Source: M3007 sp043764095
GTDB taxonomy: Bacteria > Bacteroidota > Bacteroidia > Chitinophagales > Saprospiraceae
NCBI GenBank assembly: GCA_043764095.1
Contig: JAYUKX010000021.1
Coordinates: 6,621-70,620 of the forward strand
Length of the DNA: 64,000 nt
Direction of reading: 5' to 3'
Shown piece by piece: positions 33,133-42,226 of the stretch. A model generated the notes under the pieces. It was not told the origin of the DNA. It worked only from the letters and a program-made list of their open reading frames with translations, and did not search any database. Position 1 is the stretch's first letter, and each line of letters starts with the position of its first letter. Made by a program: the position numbers and the translations under genes.

Positions 33133-34371
33133 ATGAAATTTGAAGAATACAGAGGTATTGCGCCAGAAATAAAACGCAATTTGGATGGTATGGGTATTGT
33201 ACGCCCTACGGATATACAATTCAAGGCACTCACGCCCATTCTGAAAGGCGAAGATGTACTGGCGATTGCCCAAACCGGCACTGGCAAAACAGCAGCATTT
33301 GTGATTCCTGTCTTACACCTATTGAGCGAGCAAAAGAAAAGCCGCAAAATGGATGGCATCAAATGTGTGGTGATGGTACCAACCCGTGAATTGGCACTCC
33401 AAATCACAGCGGTCTTTGATAAAATTGGTAAAGGACTCAAAATCAAGACATTAAGTCTATACGGAGGGGTAGAGCAAGATCCGCAAATAGCCCGCTTGGA
33501 AACTGGTGTGGATATTTTGGTCACTACTCCCGGGCGTATGTTCGATCTCGTGAGTCAAGGACATTTGCATTTGGATAGGGTTCAAATTTTGGTGTTAGAC
33601 GAAGCCGATCGTATGCTCGATTTGGGTTTTATCAAAGACATCCAAGATGCCATTAAGTTTTTGCCGCGCAACCGACAAACCTTATTTTTCTCTGCCACGA
33701 TCAACGAAAACATTAAAAAACTGGCCTATTCTTTGGTCAAAAATGCCATTCGTATCCAAATTTCGCCTAAAGATCCTGTTGCTAAAAATGTAACACACTC
33801 GGTGGCTTTTGTGGAAATGGACGACAAACGTTTTTTTCTTATCCGATTAATAGAAGAAAATCCAGATAGTAAAATCCTCATTTTTGTACGCACTAAAGTC
33901 CGCGCCGAACGCGTGTTTAAAGTATTAGAGCGATCCGAAATCCCAAGTGTAACCATCCACGGCGATAAAGACCAGCGCGAACGGATTGATGTACTACAAA
34001 AATTCCGAGCAAATGCTGTCCGTATCCTCATTGCTACGGATGTGAGCGCGCGCGGTATCGATATTCCCGATATTGATTTTGTGGTGAACTACGATTTGCC
34101 CGATGAGGCAGAGAACTATGTGCATCGTGTTGGTCGAACAGGTCGCGGAGAGAAAAAAGGCCGCGCCATATCTTTTTGCAGCACCGAAGAACGCCCGATG
34201 CTCCAAGAAATTGAAACATTTATTACCAAACCCATCAAAGTTCTAGAGATATCAAGAGGAGAATACCAAGAAACGATCGACCTTAATGAGGATCGCCCCG
34301 ATAAATGGAAAGCAGTGATGCAGGAAATAGCGGAGGCGGAGGAATGGAAGAAGAAAAAGAAGAGAAAATAA
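33133..34371 (+). CDS. DEAD-box RNA helicase (RhlE-like)
   Basis: A protein of 412 residues with Q-motif PTDIQFKALTPIL, AQTGTGKTAAF, PTRELALQI, TPGRMFDL, LDEADRMLD, FSATI, ARGIDIPDIDFVVNYD and HRVGRTGRG. The C-terminus is short and lysine-rich (EEWKKKKKRK) and likely binds RNA. It unwinds RNA in ribosome assembly or decay. The gene begins 26 bases after the lamin-tail gene and converges on the next gene. Confidence 0.92.
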   Translation: MKFEEYRGIAPEIKRNLDGMGIVRPTDIQFKALTPILKGEDVLAIAQTGTGKTAAFVIPVLHLLSEQKKSRKMDGIKCVVMVPTRELALQITAVFDKIGKGLKIKTLSLYGGVEQDPQIARLETGVDILVTTPGRMFDLVSQGHLHLDRVQILVLDEADRMLDLGFIKDIQDAIKFLPRNRQTLFFSATINENIKKLAYSLVKNAIRIQISPKDPVAKNVTHSVAFVEMDDKRFFLIRLIEENPDSKILIFVRTKVRAERVFKVLERSEIPSVTIHGDKDQRERIDVLQKFRANAVRILIATDVSARGIDIPDIDFVVNYDLPDEAENYVHRVGRTGRGEKKGRAISFCSTEERPMLQEIETFITKPIKVLEISRGEYQETIDLNEDRPDKWKAVMQEIAEAEEWKKKKKRK

Positions 34372-34387
34372 TAGGCAAGTCCGTGTT

Positions 34388-35746
34388 TTACCAATCAATT
34401 TCAATCAATGTTACCTTTTCTTTCTTCAAATCACTTAAAAAGTACTGTACTAAATCACCTTTTAGTGCGCTGACTGAATACTTGCCTTTTCGGAAATTTA
34501 CCTCTAGGTATTTGGTGCGGAATGGTTCTAAGTCGTGGGTTTCACAGATTTTATTGGCGCCATCACCGACACAAATATCCATTTTACCTGCGGGTACAGG
34601 AATATGTACTTTGTAGGCTTGTCCTGGTTGAAAGAAGCCAATACTTTTACCTCCCACAAAAATAGACACCGGCAGTGACTCGCCTTTTACTTTATCACAA
34701 TTAATATAAACGACGGCCTCTGCCTTTCTTTTTTTACGGGACGATTCAGGTAACGTATTGGCTGTATGCAGGTTCAAGTAGTACCGCTCTAAAATGGCAG
34801 TGCTGTAGTTGATCACTACCCCAAAAAGTATGCCTGTTGTTATTCCAGCCAATATTGTTCCAACCCCGGACTGTTCTTTGGTCGTATAATTCAAGGTATA
34901 GAGCCTACCTTGGGAATCCTGCTCAATCCGAGAAAATTTATTTCCAGACGTCCTGATGTAATACCTTTCGCCATCGCAAAGACCCCAAATCTTAGTTTTG
35001 CGATCAATGACAACCCCTTGCTGCCAATCAGCAGAAAAAATATTTTGTTGGTCAGAGCGGGATTTTTCCTTTTCGATCGTAAATTCTAGGTCGGTCAGTG
35101 GCAAATTATCCCTGTAATCTTCAAAACTCATGTAGTATCCTCTAATGGGTTTAGTGGCTTGTTGGATCGGAAAACGCATGAAAAAAGAATCGAGCGGTGT
35201 ATCTGCAGCCAATTGGCGTTGCCAAGTTTTGCCTTCTTGAACCCTTTTTGCAAATATCGCACAGCAATAATCCAGTGCATTCGCAATGTTGTTGTCATGG
35301 GACTTGGTAACATCCGTGATTGATTTTTTTTCAACAGTTGTCCCCATATTGTACAGTTCTATGTACGATGCGTCATTTTTCTTTTCGAGAAAAGAAATAT
35401 TGACTTCTGCGCCGGCAACTTCATTTTCAGTAGTCGTCAGTTCATAAATCTCAAGATGATTGAGCCGAATCGTGAGGGGTTTAGTGGTTTCGTTCCGTGG
35501 ATATGAGCGTTGAAACAACGCTAATATTTCACGCTCAACGTCATTCATCACGGCCATTTGCCGATTTTTGTCCAGCCCTTTTTGGACAAATCCTATACAA
35601 ATCCGTTGATTCCTAGCATCAATTACTGCTTCCACATGATACCCAAAGGCAGGTGTATTCAAGGTTTTATTTTCCAAAGTGATGATTTGCCCAATAACTG
35701 AGCCTGATACTACAAAATGAAGTAGAAAAATAATAATGTATTTCAT
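34388..35746 (-). CDS. hypothetical secreted protein
   Basis: A protein of 452 residues with signal peptide MKYIIIFLLHFVVSGSVIGQ. The mature part has a mixed alpha/beta N-terminal half with a conserved-looking YCCAIFAKR. A hydrophobic glycine-rich stretch TILAGITTGILFGVVINYS near ~310-330 could be a single membrane helix. The C-terminal half reads like a PEGA-type beta domain (SIFVGGKSIGFFQPGQAYKV). No family named. It is flanked by a convergent helicase and a non-coding gap. Confidence 0.6.
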   Translation of the reverse strand: MKYIIIFLLHFVVSGSVIGQIITLENKTLNTPAFGYHVEAVIDARNQRICIGFVQKGLDKNRQMAVMNDVEREILALFQRSYPRNETTKPLTIRLNHLEIYELTTTENEVAGAEVNISFLEKKNDASYIELYNMGTTVEKKSITDVTKSHDNNIANALDYCCAIFAKRVQEGKTWQRQLAADTPLDSFFMRFPIQQATKPIRGYYMSFEDYRDNLPLTDLEFTIEKEKSRSDQQNIFSADWQQGVVIDRKTKIWGLCDGERYYIRTSGNKFSRIEQDSQGRLYTLNYTTKEQSGVGTILAGITTGILFGVVINYSTAILERYYLNLHTANTLPESSRKKRKAEAVVYINCDKVKGESLPVSIFVGGKSIGFFQPGQAYKVHIPVPAGKMDICVGDGANKICETHDLEPFRTKYLEVNFRKGKYSVSALKGDLVQYFLSDLKKEKVTLIEIDW

Positions 35747-36086
35747 GTTTTAATTTTAATTTCGTGTATCTGAAAATAGTAATGAGCATTTGTATCTTCA
35801 TAATCATTAGTTCGTTTTTGGGATAAACAGGATGATATCCTTTCGGGCATGTTATATGCTCCTTTTTAAAAAAAGATAGCACAAAGATAAGTTTGAAAAA
35901 GCATTTATGGGTTTTCTTATAAAAATTTTAGGGGCAATGCACTGTGATATTTGTAGTAAAAATCAAGTTTGAAGGTGCTTTTACAACGATCTATTGCTAC
36001 ATTTTTTTTGAATGAATTGCACCATTCAGAAAAAACGCTACATTTGCCACACCTATAAATGTACTTCAACGAAAAAATTTAACTTT
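35747..36086. other. non-coding gap with a diverged palindromic repeat remnant
   Basis: 340 bases without a gene. Around 35930-35975 the words GGGGCAATGCACTGTGATATT, TTTGTAGTAAAAATCAAG and TTGAAGGTGC are half of the block at 14018-14170. A promoter for the symporter was not clear. Confidence 0.5.
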
Positions 36087-37868
36087 ATGCAACTAACATT
36101 ACTTGATTGGGGTCTGATTGCTGCTTATTTTATCATTTCCCTATGGTTTGGGCTAAGAGGTTCTTCAAAAAGCGGCGAAAGCAGCAGTGAGTACTTCCTT
36201 TCCGGTCGCACAATGCCTTGGTGGTTATTAGGCGTTTCGCTCGTAGCAACAACATTTTCTTGCGACACCCCTAATTTGGTTACCGATATCGTTCGTACCG
36301 ATGGTGTGGCAGGCAACTGGGCTTGGTGGGCATTTTTGGTGACGGGCATGCTCACCGTTTTTGTGTATGCCCGCTTGTGGCGTAGGTCGGGACTTATGAC
36401 CGATTTGGGCTTTTACGAAATGCGTTATTCTGGTAAAGAAGCCGCTTTCTTGCGTATGTTTCGCGCCTTGTATTTGGGCGTATTTTTCAATGTCATGATT
36501 ATGGCGACAGTATCGTTGGCGGCGATTAAAATTGGGAGGGTTATGTTTGATGCCGATCCCGTTGTGACATTGGTGTTTTCCGCAATAGTGACAGTGGCGT
36601 ACTCAACAGTTGGTGGTTTTAGAGCGGTACTTTTAACCGATTTTGTACAGTTTTTTATCGCCATGCTGGGTTCTATTGGTGCGGCGTATGTTGTACTTTC
36701 CTTACCACAAGTAGGCGGGTTACATGGCCTGTTCAGTCACCCAAATGTAGTGGGTAAAATATCACTCGTGCCCGATTTTAACGATACAAAAACGCTTATT
36801 CCGTTGCTCATTATGCCTTTGGCGGTGCAATGGTGGTCGGTTTGGTATCCAGGAGCAGAGCCAGGTGGCGGCGGTTATGTGGCACAGCGGATGTTAGCGG
36901 CAAAAGATGAGAAAAATGCTGTTGGTGCTACTTTATTGTTTAATGTGGCGCACTATGCCTTGCGTCCATGGCCGTGGATTATTGTGGCCTTAGGTTCATT
37001 GATCATATTCCCTGAATTAAAAGATATACAGGCCGCCTTCCCTAATGTGGAGCAAAATAAAATCGGGAATGATTTGGGCTATCCTGCCATGATGACTCTC
37101 ATGCCTGCTGGTTTAGTAGGTCTTATTGTCGCATCGTTAGCAGCCGCGTATATGAGTACCATTTCTACGCATTTGAATTGGGGTTCTAGTTATGTGGTGA
37201 ATGATTTTTACCTGCGTTTTGTAAAACCCAATGCCTCCGACAAAGAATCAGTGACCGTAGGTCGTATATCTACTGTTGTATTGATGGTTTTGGCCTCTTT
37301 TGTAGCATTAGCCTTGGAAAGCGCCAAAAGTTCCTTTGATATTTTATTGCAAATTGGCGCAGGAACAGGTCTCTTGTTTATTTTGCGTTGGTTTTGGTGG
37401 CGCATCAATGCCTGGTCTGAATTAGCAGCGATGGTGGTATCTTTTTTTGTGGCTGTGTTCTTTTATATAGGCAAAAAGCAAGGTTGGTTTATACTCGAAG
37501 GTTGGCAGGAATTATTGTATGGCGTATGTATTACTACGGTAAGTTGGATATCGGTTACTTTGTTGACCAAACCAACCGACCACGCGACTTTGATCTCTTT
37601 TTTCAAGCGAATTCGCCCGCATGCAGGTGGGTGGAAACCCGTAGTAGAGCGGGGAATGCGCGAAGGTACGCTAGACCAAGGCGATATGACCGAGAGTAAA
37701 TTATCCCTTCAAATATTAGCCATGTTCTTAGGTTGCGTCACAGTATATGGGGCGTTGTTTGGATTTGGTTATTTCCTTTATGGGAATATGATGGCCGCAC
37801 TCATTTCGTTCGCGATAATGGGCTTGAGTGGCTGGATGGTATTTAAAAATTGGGATAGATTGGGATAA
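36087..37868 (+). CDS. sodium:solute symporter (SSF family)
   Basis: About 593 residues from ATG 36087 (MQLTLLDWGLIAAYF, the usual SSF start). There are 13 or more membrane helices, an N-terminal GLRGSSKSGESSSEYFLSGR, FSCDTPNLVTDIVR and the family-type VASLAAAYMSTISTHLNWGSSY. It is a sodium-driven inner-membrane importer, probably for a sugar or related solute. It is followed by a terminator-like hairpin. Confidence 0.85.
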   Translation: MQLTLLDWGLIAAYFIISLWFGLRGSSKSGESSSEYFLSGRTMPWWLLGVSLVATTFSCDTPNLVTDIVRTDGVAGNWAWWAFLVTGMLTVFVYARLWRRSGLMTDLGFYEMRYSGKEAAFLRMFRALYLGVFFNVMIMATVSLAAIKIGRVMFDADPVVTLVFSAIVTVAYSTVGGFRAVLLTDFVQFFIAMLGSIGAAYVVLSLPQVGGLHGLFSHPNVVGKISLVPDFNDTKTLIPLLIMPLAVQWWSVWYPGAEPGGGGYVAQRMLAAKDEKNAVGATLLFNVAHYALRPWPWIIVALGSLIIFPELKDIQAAFPNVEQNKIGNDLGYPAMMTLMPAGLVGLIVASLAAAYMSTISTHLNWGSSYVVNDFYLRFVKPNASDKESVTVGRISTVVLMVLASFVALALESAKSSFDILLQIGAGTGLLFILRWFWWRINAWSELAAMVVSFFVAVFFYIGKKQGWFILEGWQELLYGVCITTVSWISVTLLTKPTDHATLISFFKRIRPHAGGWKPVVERGMREGTLDQGDMTESKLSLQILAMFLGCVTVYGALFGFGYFLYGNMMAALISFAIMGLSGWMVFKNWDRLG

Positions 37869-37890
37869 GTACTTTATTGAGTTTTACAAG

Positions 37891-37957
37891 AGGCTGTATC
37901 ACAAGTACTTTATATGTTAAATGCTAAGGTACTCACGATACAGCCTTTCTTATTTTT
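37891..37957 (+). terminator. terminator-like hairpin after the SSF gene
   Basis: AGGCTGTATC (37891-37900) pairs with GATACAGCCT (37937-37946), with an inner GTAC/GTAC pair, followed by TTCTTATTTTT. It overlaps the upstream part of the GNAT frame, which supports the later GNAT start. Confidence 0.6.
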
Positions 37958-37962
37958 ACAAT

Positions 37963-38469
37963 ATGGAATATTTAATAACTACCCCGCGCCTCCGGCTTCG
38001 CCAACACGTGCTTTCGGATGCGCCTTATATGTTAGAACTCAACAGCGATCCCGAAGTAGTGCGCTATACTGGCGATACAGCATTGGAGGATATTGCCGCA
38101 GCGGAAGCGGTGGTGCGTTATGTACAATCGCAGTACGAGCAATATGGTATGGGGCGTTGGGTCGTAGAACTGATTGAAACGGGCGAGATACTCGGCTGGT
38201 GCGGCTTGAAAATGCACCCAGACGAACGCGTAGTGGATTTAGGCTATCGGTTTCACCAGCGTCATTGGCGCAAAGGATACGCATTCGAGGCCGCAGAAGC
38301 CTGTTTTAAATACGGCGTAGAAGTGCTGCATCTTACCAAGATGATAGGCAGTTCATCGGGCGAAAATATCGGTTCTGTAAGGATTTTAGAAAAATTGGGT
38401 TTTCAATATACAAACGATGAAATAGAAGATGGGGTTGTGTTTCGTGTCTTTGAGTGGCACGCTTCTTAA
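37963..38469 (+). CDS. GNAT family N-acetyltransferase (RimJ/RimL-like)
   Basis: 168 residues from ATG 37963 (MEYLITTPRLRLRQHV, the typical opening of this group). LGYRFHQRHWRKGYAFEAA carries the acetyl-CoA loop, and GENIGSVRILEKLGF is the usual motif B. It acetylates an amino group of a protein or small molecule. The stop is 11 bases before the next gene. Confidence 0.88.
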   Translation: MEYLITTPRLRLRQHVLSDAPYMLELNSDPEVVRYTGDTALEDIAAAEAVVRYVQSQYEQYGMGRWVVELIETGEILGWCGLKMHPDERVVDLGYRFHQRHWRKGYAFEAAEACFKYGVEVLHLTKMIGSSSGENIGSVRILEKLGFQYTNDEIEDGVVFRVFEWHAS

Positions 38470-38480
38470 TACTACAACCA

Positions 38481-39599
38481 ATGCTATACACCCTTCTTTT
38501 ACTCTTTTTCCTTTTCGTTACCCTCCTCCAAATCCTAATTTGGTTGCTCTTTCCGGCGCGGTGGCTTTGGGGCAAAGTAGAACACGCAGAGCAAATACAC
38601 GCGCCATTACTTCCCGTTACTGTATTGATTTGTGCCAGAAACGAGGCCGCTAATTTATCCAAAAACCTACCAATTATTTTAGCGCAGCATTATCCGGGAT
38701 CAATGGAAGTACTGGTCATAGATGATGATTCCACCGATATAACTCCTGCTGTATTAGCCGAATTGCAGCAAAAATACCCATTATTAAATACCTTTCGGGT
38801 GCACCCCAAAACACATGCTGGTAAAAAAATGGCCTTAGAACAAGGCATTCGGGCTGCTAAGCATCCTTGGTTGGTCTTTACTGATGCGGATTGCGCACCC
38901 ACCAGCCAATGGTGGCTACAGCATTTATTAGCCTTAGCCAATGTAGATCAACCCAGTATTGTGTTGGGTTATGCGCCTATGGAAAAGTCGCGTAATTGGC
39001 TAAATGGTTGGGCGCGTTTTGAGACAATTTATACCGCGATGCAATATTTTGCAACAGCCTACATGGGTTGGCCATTTATGGGCGTTGGAAGGAATATGGC
39101 CATGCACCGTTCCTTATTTGATGCTGTGGGCGGTTTTTCCAGTCATTTACATATCACGGGCGGCGATGATGATCTTTTGGTGAACAGTGTTGCAAAAGGC
39201 AATAATACGCATATTTGTACCATACCAGCATCATTTGTGTATTCGCCAGCAAAAACAACCATCAAAGGCTGGGTCGCACAGAAAAGGCGGCATATTACAG
39301 CCGGAACTGGATACAAAACCTGGCACAATATGGTACTTGGGGGAGTGGCCTTTACGCATGCGGTACATTATGGATTGGCTATTATTCTATGCATTATAGC
39401 ACCGGAGTGGTCCAAATGGGTGCTTTTGGCCTATCTTGTACGCCAAGCCGTTGTAGTTCCTGTGTATGCACGTGCATTTGTACGCTTGCGCGCGCAGTCA
39501 CTTCGGCCCTTTATCCCATTTTACGATGGCGTAATGGCCATTTGGTTGGGTGCAGTAGCGCCTGTGTTATTGTTATTGGGTCGAAAAAAACAATGGTAA
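38481..39599 (+). CDS. family 2 glycosyltransferase, membrane-bound
   Basis: 372 residues from ATG 38481. An N-terminal membrane helix is followed by the GT-A domain (PVTVLICARNEAANL, VLVIDDDSTD, FTDADCAP with the DxD metal site, GGDDDLLV and QKRRHI) and two or three C-terminal helices. This layout resembles processive or lipid-linked glycosyltransferases. The product is unknown. An earlier ATG at 38454 overlaps the GNAT gene and is less likely. Confidence 0.85.
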   Translation: MLYTLLLLFFLFVTLLQILIWLLFPARWLWGKVEHAEQIHAPLLPVTVLICARNEAANLSKNLPIILAQHYPGSMEVLVIDDDSTDITPAVLAELQQKYPLLNTFRVHPKTHAGKKMALEQGIRAAKHPWLVFTDADCAPTSQWWLQHLLALANVDQPSIVLGYAPMEKSRNWLNGWARFETIYTAMQYFATAYMGWPFMGVGRNMAMHRSLFDAVGGFSSHLHITGGDDDLLVNSVAKGNNTHICTIPASFVYSPAKTTIKGWVAQKRRHITAGTGYKTWHNMVLGGVAFTHAVHYGLAIILCIIAPEWSKWVLLAYLVRQAVVVPVYARAFVRLRAQSLRPFIPFYDGVMAIWLGAVAPVLLLLGRKKQW

Positions 39600-39870
39600 T
39601 TGCATCGATTTCAAGAAATATGAAACAGCGTCTCGCAAAAATATTCCAGCCGCAATATTCCTAAGAATTTGGGTGGATATTGTCTTGTTTTAAGCCTACC
39701 GTAATCATAGTATTTCTAAACAAGCAAATACCGTTCCTTTGAAATAGATACCGTTTTCTCTTAAAAAAGACCGATAATTTAAAAAAATAAAAAAAATGCA
39801 ATAATTGCATAATTTTCATCTATTTATTATTTTAAATAAAAAATTTACTAATAAAATGGGTTTTTTATTG

Positions 39871-39913
39871 AAAAATCGTTAAAAATTTGACCTAATTATT
39901 AACGATTTTTTTT
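39871..39913. terminator. hairpin after the GT2 gene
   Basis: AAAAATCGTTAA (39871-39882) and TTAACGATTTTT (39899-39910) form a 12-bp AT-rich stem followed by T. The 270 bases between the GT2 stop and this hairpin hold no gene. Confidence 0.45.
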
Positions 39914-39983
39914 AGAAAATCTTTGTTTTTTTACCGTATCGGCAAAAAAAATTACCAAGTATGAAAAAATGCCCTTTACTTTG

Positions 39984-40149
39984 CATCATCAAACAGCAAT
40001 TGGTGATTGAAAGTGATCATCACCCAACCAAATAAAATGAAAAAGAAATAAAGGGAAATTAAGAAATTATTGCTTAGTTTTCTAAAGAACAACCGAAGGC
40101 GGGGGCCCTCCAACCCTTTCATACGAGAAAGGGTGGAGGGCTGTTTTTT
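39984..40149 (+). ncRNA. candidate small RNA or orphan leader
   Basis: A -7-like TTACTTTG (39976-39983) precedes about 165 bases with a small hairpin (GGTGAT...ATCACC) and a strong intrinsic terminator at the end, with no substantial frame. The next gene starts 212 bases after the terminator, so the transcript would stand alone. No known RNA family is recognised and the -33 element is unclear. Confidence 0.35.
40105..40149 (+). terminator. strong intrinsic terminator
   Basis: GCCCTCCAACCCTTTC (40105-40120) pairs with GAAAGGGTGGAGGGC (40127-40141) with one bulged A and a 6-base loop, followed by TGTTTTTTT. Confidence 0.85.
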
Positions 40150-40360
40150 TATCGGATTAAAAGATTAAAGAAAAATAAAGGTCGCCACGGGAATGGAACG
40201 GCCTTGAAAGAGAAGAAAGCGGTCAGGCTCTTTATATACTTTTATAGATTTTTTCTCGGTTCTGACACAAAGGTAATTCGGAAAACTGGTTTTTTTCTAC
40301 TATTTTATTTTTTTTCCTTGTTAATTTACTGGAATAACACAATTCACCTTAATTTTGAGG

Positions 40361-41431
40361 ATGAAATTTTGTTTGATCTCATTAGTTTTATTACTCTTTG
40401 TATTGTGCGCATTTGAATGCAGTACACCCGCAAGTACGCCAAGTACTCCTGCGCCTATATCTATTGCAGTGGAAAGTAAGCCACATATTGGGCCCAAGTT
40501 GAACGGCCTAACCATGGTGGCACCTCCTAAGCCATTTCCTTCCAATCCCATGATGCACGTTCAGGATGTCCATGCAAGTTGGATATCTGTCATTCCGTAT
40601 GCTTTTACGATGATCGGTAACCCAAGCGTACGCTATTCTGAATATGGTGGTCAATGGTGGGGCGAGTCACCAACAGGTACTGCTGCTACGATCAAAATCG
40701 CACATGATGCAGGCATTAAAGTCATGCTAAAACCCCAAGTGTATGTGCCAAATGGCTGGACAGGTAGCCTCGATTTTGCAACTAACGAGGAATGGGAAAA
40801 ATGGGAGGCTGGCTACGAACGCTATATTATGCAATTCGCCCACATAGCAGATACTACCAACGCCGAACTTTTTTGTATCGGCACTGAATTTAATAATGCT
40901 ATCCACAAAAGAACAGCCTTTTGGACAACCTTAATTGATAAAATTAAAACGGTGTATCATGGCAAATTGATCTATTCTTCCAACTGGGACGACTGGGATC
41001 GAGTGCCGTTTTGGAATCAATTAGACTATATTGGTTTAGGTGGCTATTTTCCATTAGTTGAAGCAGAAACCCCTTCTGTCGAAGCATTAAAAACTGCTTG
41101 GCAACCCATTAAAGAACGCCTTAAAGCCTTTAGTGAAGCACAAAAACGCCCTATAGTTTTTTCTGAATTTGGTTATCTTAGTGTTGATAATTGTGGGTGG
41201 CGGAATTGGGAATTGGAAAAGGGTATCACCGAACGCAAGATCAATGAACAAGCTCAAGCCAATTGTTTTGAAGCGCTATTTTCTACTTTTCACGAGGAGC
41301 CTTGGTGGGCTGGTGGATTCCTTTGGAAATGGTTTCCAAATGGACAGGGACACGAAGGTTACCCAGAGCGCGATTATACACCACAGGGGAAAATAGGAGA
41401 GCAAATGATAAAACTTTGGTATGGCAAATAA
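40361..41431 (+). CDS. GH113-like glycoside hydrolase, lipoprotein-like
   Basis: 356 residues from ATG 40361. The start is hydrophobic (MKFCLISLVLLLFVLCAF) with Cys near 22 and a Ser/Thr/Pro linker, so it is exported, perhaps lipid-anchored. A TIM barrel follows: GIKVMLKPQVYV, CIGTEFNNAI (likely acid/base Glu), IGLGGYFPL and VFSEFGYLS (likely nucleophile Glu), the spacing seen in clan GH-A and especially GH113 beta-mannanases. It probably cleaves a beta-linked polysaccharide outside the cytoplasm. Confidence 0.72.
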   Translation: MKFCLISLVLLLFVLCAFECSTPASTPSTPAPISIAVESKPHIGPKLNGLTMVAPPKPFPSNPMMHVQDVHASWISVIPYAFTMIGNPSVRYSEYGGQWWGESPTGTAATIKIAHDAGIKVMLKPQVYVPNGWTGSLDFATNEEWEKWEAGYERYIMQFAHIADTTNAELFCIGTEFNNAIHKRTAFWTTLIDKIKTVYHGKLIYSSNWDDWDRVPFWNQLDYIGLGGYFPLVEAETPSVEALKTAWQPIKERLKAFSEAQKRPIVFSEFGYLSVDNCGWRNWELEKGITERKINEQAQANCFEALFSTFHEEPWWAGGFLWKWFPNGQGHEGYPERDYTPQGKIGEQMIKLWYGK

Positions 41432-41601
41432 AACGCTGAAACAAAGATCGAACTGTTGGAGCATTGTGAAATAATACATTGATCGTTCGCGTTATTTAAA
41501 TACGAACAAAAAAGGTATCTAATTCAATTTGCTCCGTCATAACTATCAAGACAAATCAGCGAAACCATAAGCATAACCAATTCACGCTACAACTCTTTTT
41601 C

Positions 41602-42216
41602 ATGCGCATAAAATTCATTTTTTCACTCTTTCTAGTACTTATAACTGGACTGTTGTCGGCACAAGGCACCACAAAGCAGGATACCAGTTCCACGCAAGGC
41701 GGCTGGGTACGTCGTGAAATCATCAATGGTGATACTTTTTATCTCTCTACGCTCCGTACTGTAAAAGTAGCCGCTCCGCGTCAATATAAAGACCGCGCCG
41801 AACGCGACCGTCTAGCGCGCTACCGCCGATATGCAGCCAATGTGTATCCTTATGCTGTACAAGCCATCGAACTATACGATGACCTGCAAGCTAGTAAAGA
41901 CGAAAAATCCAAAAGACAGCACCGCCGATATGTACGACAACAGAAAAAAGTATTCAAAGAGGATTTTGAAGATAAACTCAAAAGCCTATACCGTACAGAA
42001 GGACAAATCCTGATTAAAATGATCGAACGCCAAACTGGCCAACCTTGCTACGATATCGTAAAGGAGGCACGCGGCGGCGTAACCGCTGTGTACTGGCAAA
42101 ACTTAAGCAAGCTTTGGGGGTTCAACCTCAAAGACGGCTATAAAGTAGGAGAAGACCCTATTCTGGATGAAGTACTGCTAGATTACGACTTCGGTGATGC
42201 CATTTGGCGGTATTAA
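41602..42216 (+). CDS. DUF4294 family protein
   Basis: A protein of 204 residues with signal peptide MRIKFIFSLFLVLITGLLSAQ. The mature part is highly charged: RRYAANVYPYAVQAIELYDDL, then TEGQILIKMIERQTGQPCYDIVKE and NLSKLWGFNLKDGY are hallmarks of this Bacteroidota-specific periplasmic family. The function is unknown. It converges on the next gene with 10 bases between. Confidence 0.8.
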   Translation: MRIKFIFSLFLVLITGLLSAQGTTKQDTSSTQGGWVRREIINGDTFYLSTLRTVKVAAPRQYKDRAERDRLARYRRYAANVYPYAVQAIELYDDLQASKDEKSKRQHRRYVRQQKKVFKEDFEDKLKSLYRTEGQILIKMIERQTGQPCYDIVKEARGGVTAVYWQNLSKLWGFNLKDGYKVGEDPILDEVLLDYDFGDAIWRY

Positions 42217-42226
42217 AAACACCAGC

